Part shown: positions 23,742 to 25,797 of the stretch, piece after piece
Position numbering within the stretch: position 1 is the first letter of the stretch
Layout of the letters: every line of letters begins with the position of its first letter
The notes under the pieces: model-generated
The model's database searches: none
Told to the model about the DNA's origin: nothing
What the model saw: the letters and a program-made list of their open reading frames with translations, nothing else
NCBI GenBank assembly: GCA_910589095.1
Contig: CAJUSN010000018.1
Coordinates: 1-25,797 of the forward strand
Reading direction: 5' to 3'
DNA: 25,797 bases
DNA from: an uncultured Muribaculaceae bacterium
GTDB taxonomy: Bacteria; Bacteroidota; Bacteroidia; Bacteroidales; Muribaculaceae
Translations under genes and position numbers: made by a program

Positions 23742-24626
23742 ATGACCCAATCCGAACTTATCCGATTATTCCCTGCCGCTGCTTCAATTCCTGAGAGAGT
23801 GCTCCTTATCCATCCTGACCAAATGCACCTTCTGAAAGGACAATCCGTGCAGGAATGTAGAGTGTTCATTCTTATAAGCCAAGGAAGTGTCACCTTGAGA
23901 ACGGGAACTAAAACCACCCGGCTCGAAGCTGACTGTTTTATAGATATGCTGGTGTGGGAACCTATCGAGTTCATTGATATGAGTCCGAATCTAAGGGCAT
24001 GGTGTCTGCTGCCTAACTATTTGTTCACCAACGAGGCTCTCCACGGGCTGAAACCGGCTGACGCCGAATCATTCAAAGACCGACACACCGTGCCCACTCT
24101 CCCGCTTAACAATAGAGAAACAGAAACGTTGCATCACCAGCTTGAGCTTTTGTACGCCGCCCTGAATGATACTGAACATTTCTACCGACCGCTCTTATGT
24201 CAGACCTACTTCCGCAGCTTCATGCTTGAAGCCGGAAACATACTTCGGCACAAATCGCAGACTTATGAGGACAGCGAGGGTGTGGAGACACGTCAGGATA
24301 CAATTCTACGCAGTTTTCTGAAGCTTGTGTGGCGCTATTACCGCACGGAACATAACGTGGAGTTTTACGCTGCAAAACTTTGCCTATCGTCAAAACATCT
24401 CTCACGCGTTGTACGCCAGAAACTTGGAAAGACTCCCTATGCGGTGGTTCGTGATGAATTACTCCAACAAGCCACCACCCTGCTGGCTGAATCAAAAATG
24501 TCAATTCAGGAAATTTCTGCAGAACTCCACTTCTCCGAGCAACCGGCATTCTGCAAATTTTTCAAAAAACACATAGGAATGTCGCCTTCCGCCTACCGCT
24601 CCCGGGGGATGAGGAGCAACTCTTAA
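23742..24626 (+). CDS. AraC family transcriptional regulator
   Basis: A 294-residue regulator. The N-terminal part (about 1-180) has a cupin-like beta segment (CRVFILISQGSVTLRTG) and probably senses an effector. The C-terminal part (about 200-288) is the double helix-turn-helix domain: first helix pair at VEFYAAKLCLSSKHLSRVVR and second at MSIQEISAELHFSEQPAFCK, ending in the family-typical FFKKHIGMSPSAYR. It is divergent from the efflux operon across 183 bases containing repeats, so it most likely activates that operon. It lacks a signal peptide and is cytoplasmic. The effector is unknown; drugs, bile salts or fatty acids are reasonable guesses only. Confidence 0.92.
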   Translation: MTQSELIRLFPAAASIPERVLLIHPDQMHLLKGQSVQECRVFILISQGSVTLRTGTKTTRLEADCFIDMLVWEPIEFIDMSPNLRAWCLLPNYLFTNEALHGLKPADAESFKDRHTVPTLPLNNRETETLHHQLELLYAALNDTEHFYRPLLCQTYFRSFMLEAGNILRHKSQTYEDSEGVETRQDTILRSFLKLVWRYYRTEHNVEFYAAKLCLSSKHLSRVVRQKLGKTPYAVVRDELLQQATTLLAESKMSIQEISAELHFSEQPAFCKFFKKHIGMSPSAYRSRGMRSNS

Positions 24627-24692
24627 ATTATTTCCGACACTGCTCTAATTAATGTATTTTAACACTATTACAAGTCTTTGATATTGAGCATT

Positions 24693-24739
24693 AGTTACCT
24701 TTACGTTAGCTGCAAACTTTTAGGTAACTTGTTTATTTT
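24693..24739 (+). terminator. Possible weak terminator or dyad after the AraC-type gene
   Basis: AGTTACCT (24693-24700) pairs with AGGTAACT (24722-24729) with a 21-nt loop, followed by TGTTTATTTT. It is about 66 bases past the regulator stop and just ahead of the promoter of the next gene, so an operator role is equally possible. Confidence 0.35.
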
Positions 24740-24754
24740 CAATGTAAGAACCCT

Positions 24755-24762
24755 TACCTTTG
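24755..24762 (+). promoter_or_regulatory. Promoter (-7) of the MBL-like lipoprotein gene
   Basis: TACCTTTG is a perfect TAnnTTTG box 31 bases before the start codon. The nearest TTG (24729-24731) gives a 23-bp spacer, longer than usual. Confidence 0.5.
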
Positions 24763-24792
24763 CATCAAAATAATCATTATCAACACACCCAT

Positions 24793-25692
24793 ATGAAAAA
24801 ACTATTCATTGCAGCCGTAAGTGTACTTGCCATCGCTGGCTGCTCGCAACAGAAAGCATCAACTGATGCTGCAGCGTCAGAAACTGACACAATTCAGGCC
24901 GACTCCACTGTTACCGGACATTTTGAAGTAATCGATCTGGATGATTGCAAGCTGCACGTTTATCTTACGGACGACCAAATGGCCGATGCAAGTTTCATCA
25001 TTGAAGGGAAAGATTCGCTCATCACGTTGGAGCAGCCGCTGTTCAAAGTGAATGCGCTTACCTATGACGAGTATCTTGCATCTCTCGGCAAACCTGTGGC
25101 CGCCCGCATTTCTGATTTTCATCTCGGAAACACCGGTGCCGACACTCTTATCATGCCAAAGGGAATGCCTGAAGTTGTAAAGGGTGAGGCCTACAGTGGA
25201 ATGATGAACCATTTTGCACAGGAATACGGCGACAAAATCGTCGCACTCCCAACGGGACCCACTGAAGAAGTAGCGTTTGACACCCCCTTTGTTCTCGCCG
25301 GCGTCCCGTTCACTTTCATTAAAGGCGCCAACAATGATTTTCCCGGTGCCAACATTGTTATAGGGAAAAAAGCAGTTTACTCACATTGGGCTCCTTCGAA
25401 AACCCACATCAACAAACTCTATGCCGCAGATATGGACGGCATAGCCGCCCGCAAGGCTGAGCTTGAAGCCATTCTTGCAACCGGCGCCACAACATTTGTT
25501 GGCGGCCACGGGTCACCCGCATCTGCCGAGGATGTGCGTTTCCGGATTGAATATCTAAATAAAATCAAAGAACTTCGCGACAGTGAGCCCGACGCCTCAG
25601 CGTTTGCCCAACAACTCGTAAAGGCATATCCGGGGCTGCCCGGAGAAGAGGGCGTAACTGAACTTGCAGAAAGCCTGTACGCTCAGAAGTAA
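24793..25692 (+). CDS. Lipoprotein with degenerate metallo-beta-lactamase-like fold
   Basis: A 299-residue protein. The ATG at 24793 gives MKKLFIAAVSVLAIAGC, a lipoprotein signal with lipid on Cys17; the frame begins 11 codons earlier within the promoter. Features recalling MBL-fold hydrolases are SLITLEQPLF (75-84), KPVAARISDFHLGNTGAD (100-117) where the HxHxDH motif would be expected, GANIVIGKKAVYSHW (185-199), His205 in PSKTHIN, and VGGHGSPAS (His239) before a C-terminal helical region. The metal-binding HxHxDH motif itself is missing: only one His (His110) remains. It is therefore either an inactive member, a binding protein or an enzyme with altered metal sites. It stands alone downstream of the AraC-type gene, with its own promoter and a terminator-like hairpin. 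Confidence 0.65.
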   Translation: MKKLFIAAVSVLAIAGCSQQKASTDAAASETDTIQADSTVTGHFEVIDLDDCKLHVYLTDDQMADASFIIEGKDSLITLEQPLFKVNALTYDEYLASLGKPVAARISDFHLGNTGADTLIMPKGMPEVVKGEAYSGMMNHFAQEYGDKIVALPTGPTEEVAFDTPFVLAGVPFTFIKGANNDFPGANIVIGKKAVYSHWAPSKTHINKLYAADMDGIAARKAELEAILATGATTFVGGHGSPASAEDVRFRIEYLNKIKELRDSEPDASAFAQQLVKAYPGLPGEEGVTELAESLYAQK

Positions 25693-25710
25693 GCAACTTT
25701 CGCACTTTTC

Positions 25711-25758
25711 AAGGCGTCGCCATCCCTGATACTTCACAGAATGGCGACGCCTTTGTTG
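25711..25758 (+). terminator. Terminator-like hairpin after the MBL-like gene
   Basis: AAGGCGTCGCCAT (25711-25723) pairs perfectly with ATGGCGACGCCTT (25741-25753), a 13-bp stem with a 17-nt loop. The following tail TGTTG is poor in T, so termination may be less efficient. Confidence 0.65.
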
Positions 25759-25797
25759 ACCATAGCCCTTATCAAGATATATATTACACTCTTAATC

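Overview
The window looks like the chromosome of a gut-type member of the Bacteroidales, most likely a Muribaculaceae relative. This is inferred from several features. Many promoters fit the Bacteroidota pattern (TTTG, about 19 bp, TAnnTTTG). Shine-Dalgarno sites are scarce. Exported proteins carry type IX secretion style C-terminal domains. A SusB-like GH97 enzyme and many SpII lipoproteins are present. No rRNA, tRNA, CRISPR array, transposase or integrase was seen.

Layout: (1) 1-4366, minus strand: a four-gene operon of exported proteins. In transcription order these are a small protein with a T9SS-like tail, a repeat protein with a T9SS-like tail that is split by a frameshift, a hypothetical exported protein, and a subtilisin-like S8 peptidase that runs off the left edge. 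(2) 4367-5180: an 0.8 kb gap without a protein gene. It holds the operon promoter, a second minus-strand promoter, and a plus-strand promoter and terminator pair that delimits a probable small RNA of about 145 nt. (3) 5181-9163, minus strand: a GH97 lipoprotein and a GH65-like hydrolase, overlapping by 4 bp, probably cleaving alpha-glucosides in the periplasm. (4) 9428-10507, minus strand: an AT-rich, Cys-rich CoiA-like nuclease gene with its own promoter and terminator. (5) 10770-14689, plus strand: a FadL-type transporter, two small lipoproteins (one with LEA-like 11-residue repeats) and a DcaP-like porin, separated by strong terminators. (6) 14751-17580, minus strand: a two-gene unit pairing an exported DUF362 protein with a TonB-dependent receptor. 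(7) 17873-23558, minus strand: a complete tripartite RND efflux operon (adaptor, HAE1 pump, TolC-like outer membrane factor) with 4-bp overlaps. A divergent AraC-family regulator (23742-24626) is likely its activator, because operator-like repeats lie between the two. (8) 24793-25692, plus strand: a lipoprotein resembling the metallo-beta-lactamase fold but without the usual metal-binding motif.

Most of the region concerns the cell envelope. The least explained items are the putative small RNA, the DUF362/TonB pair, the orphan CoiA-like nuclease and the degenerate MBL-like lipoprotein. I did not see an unmistakably new multi-gene system; these four are the best candidates for follow-up.
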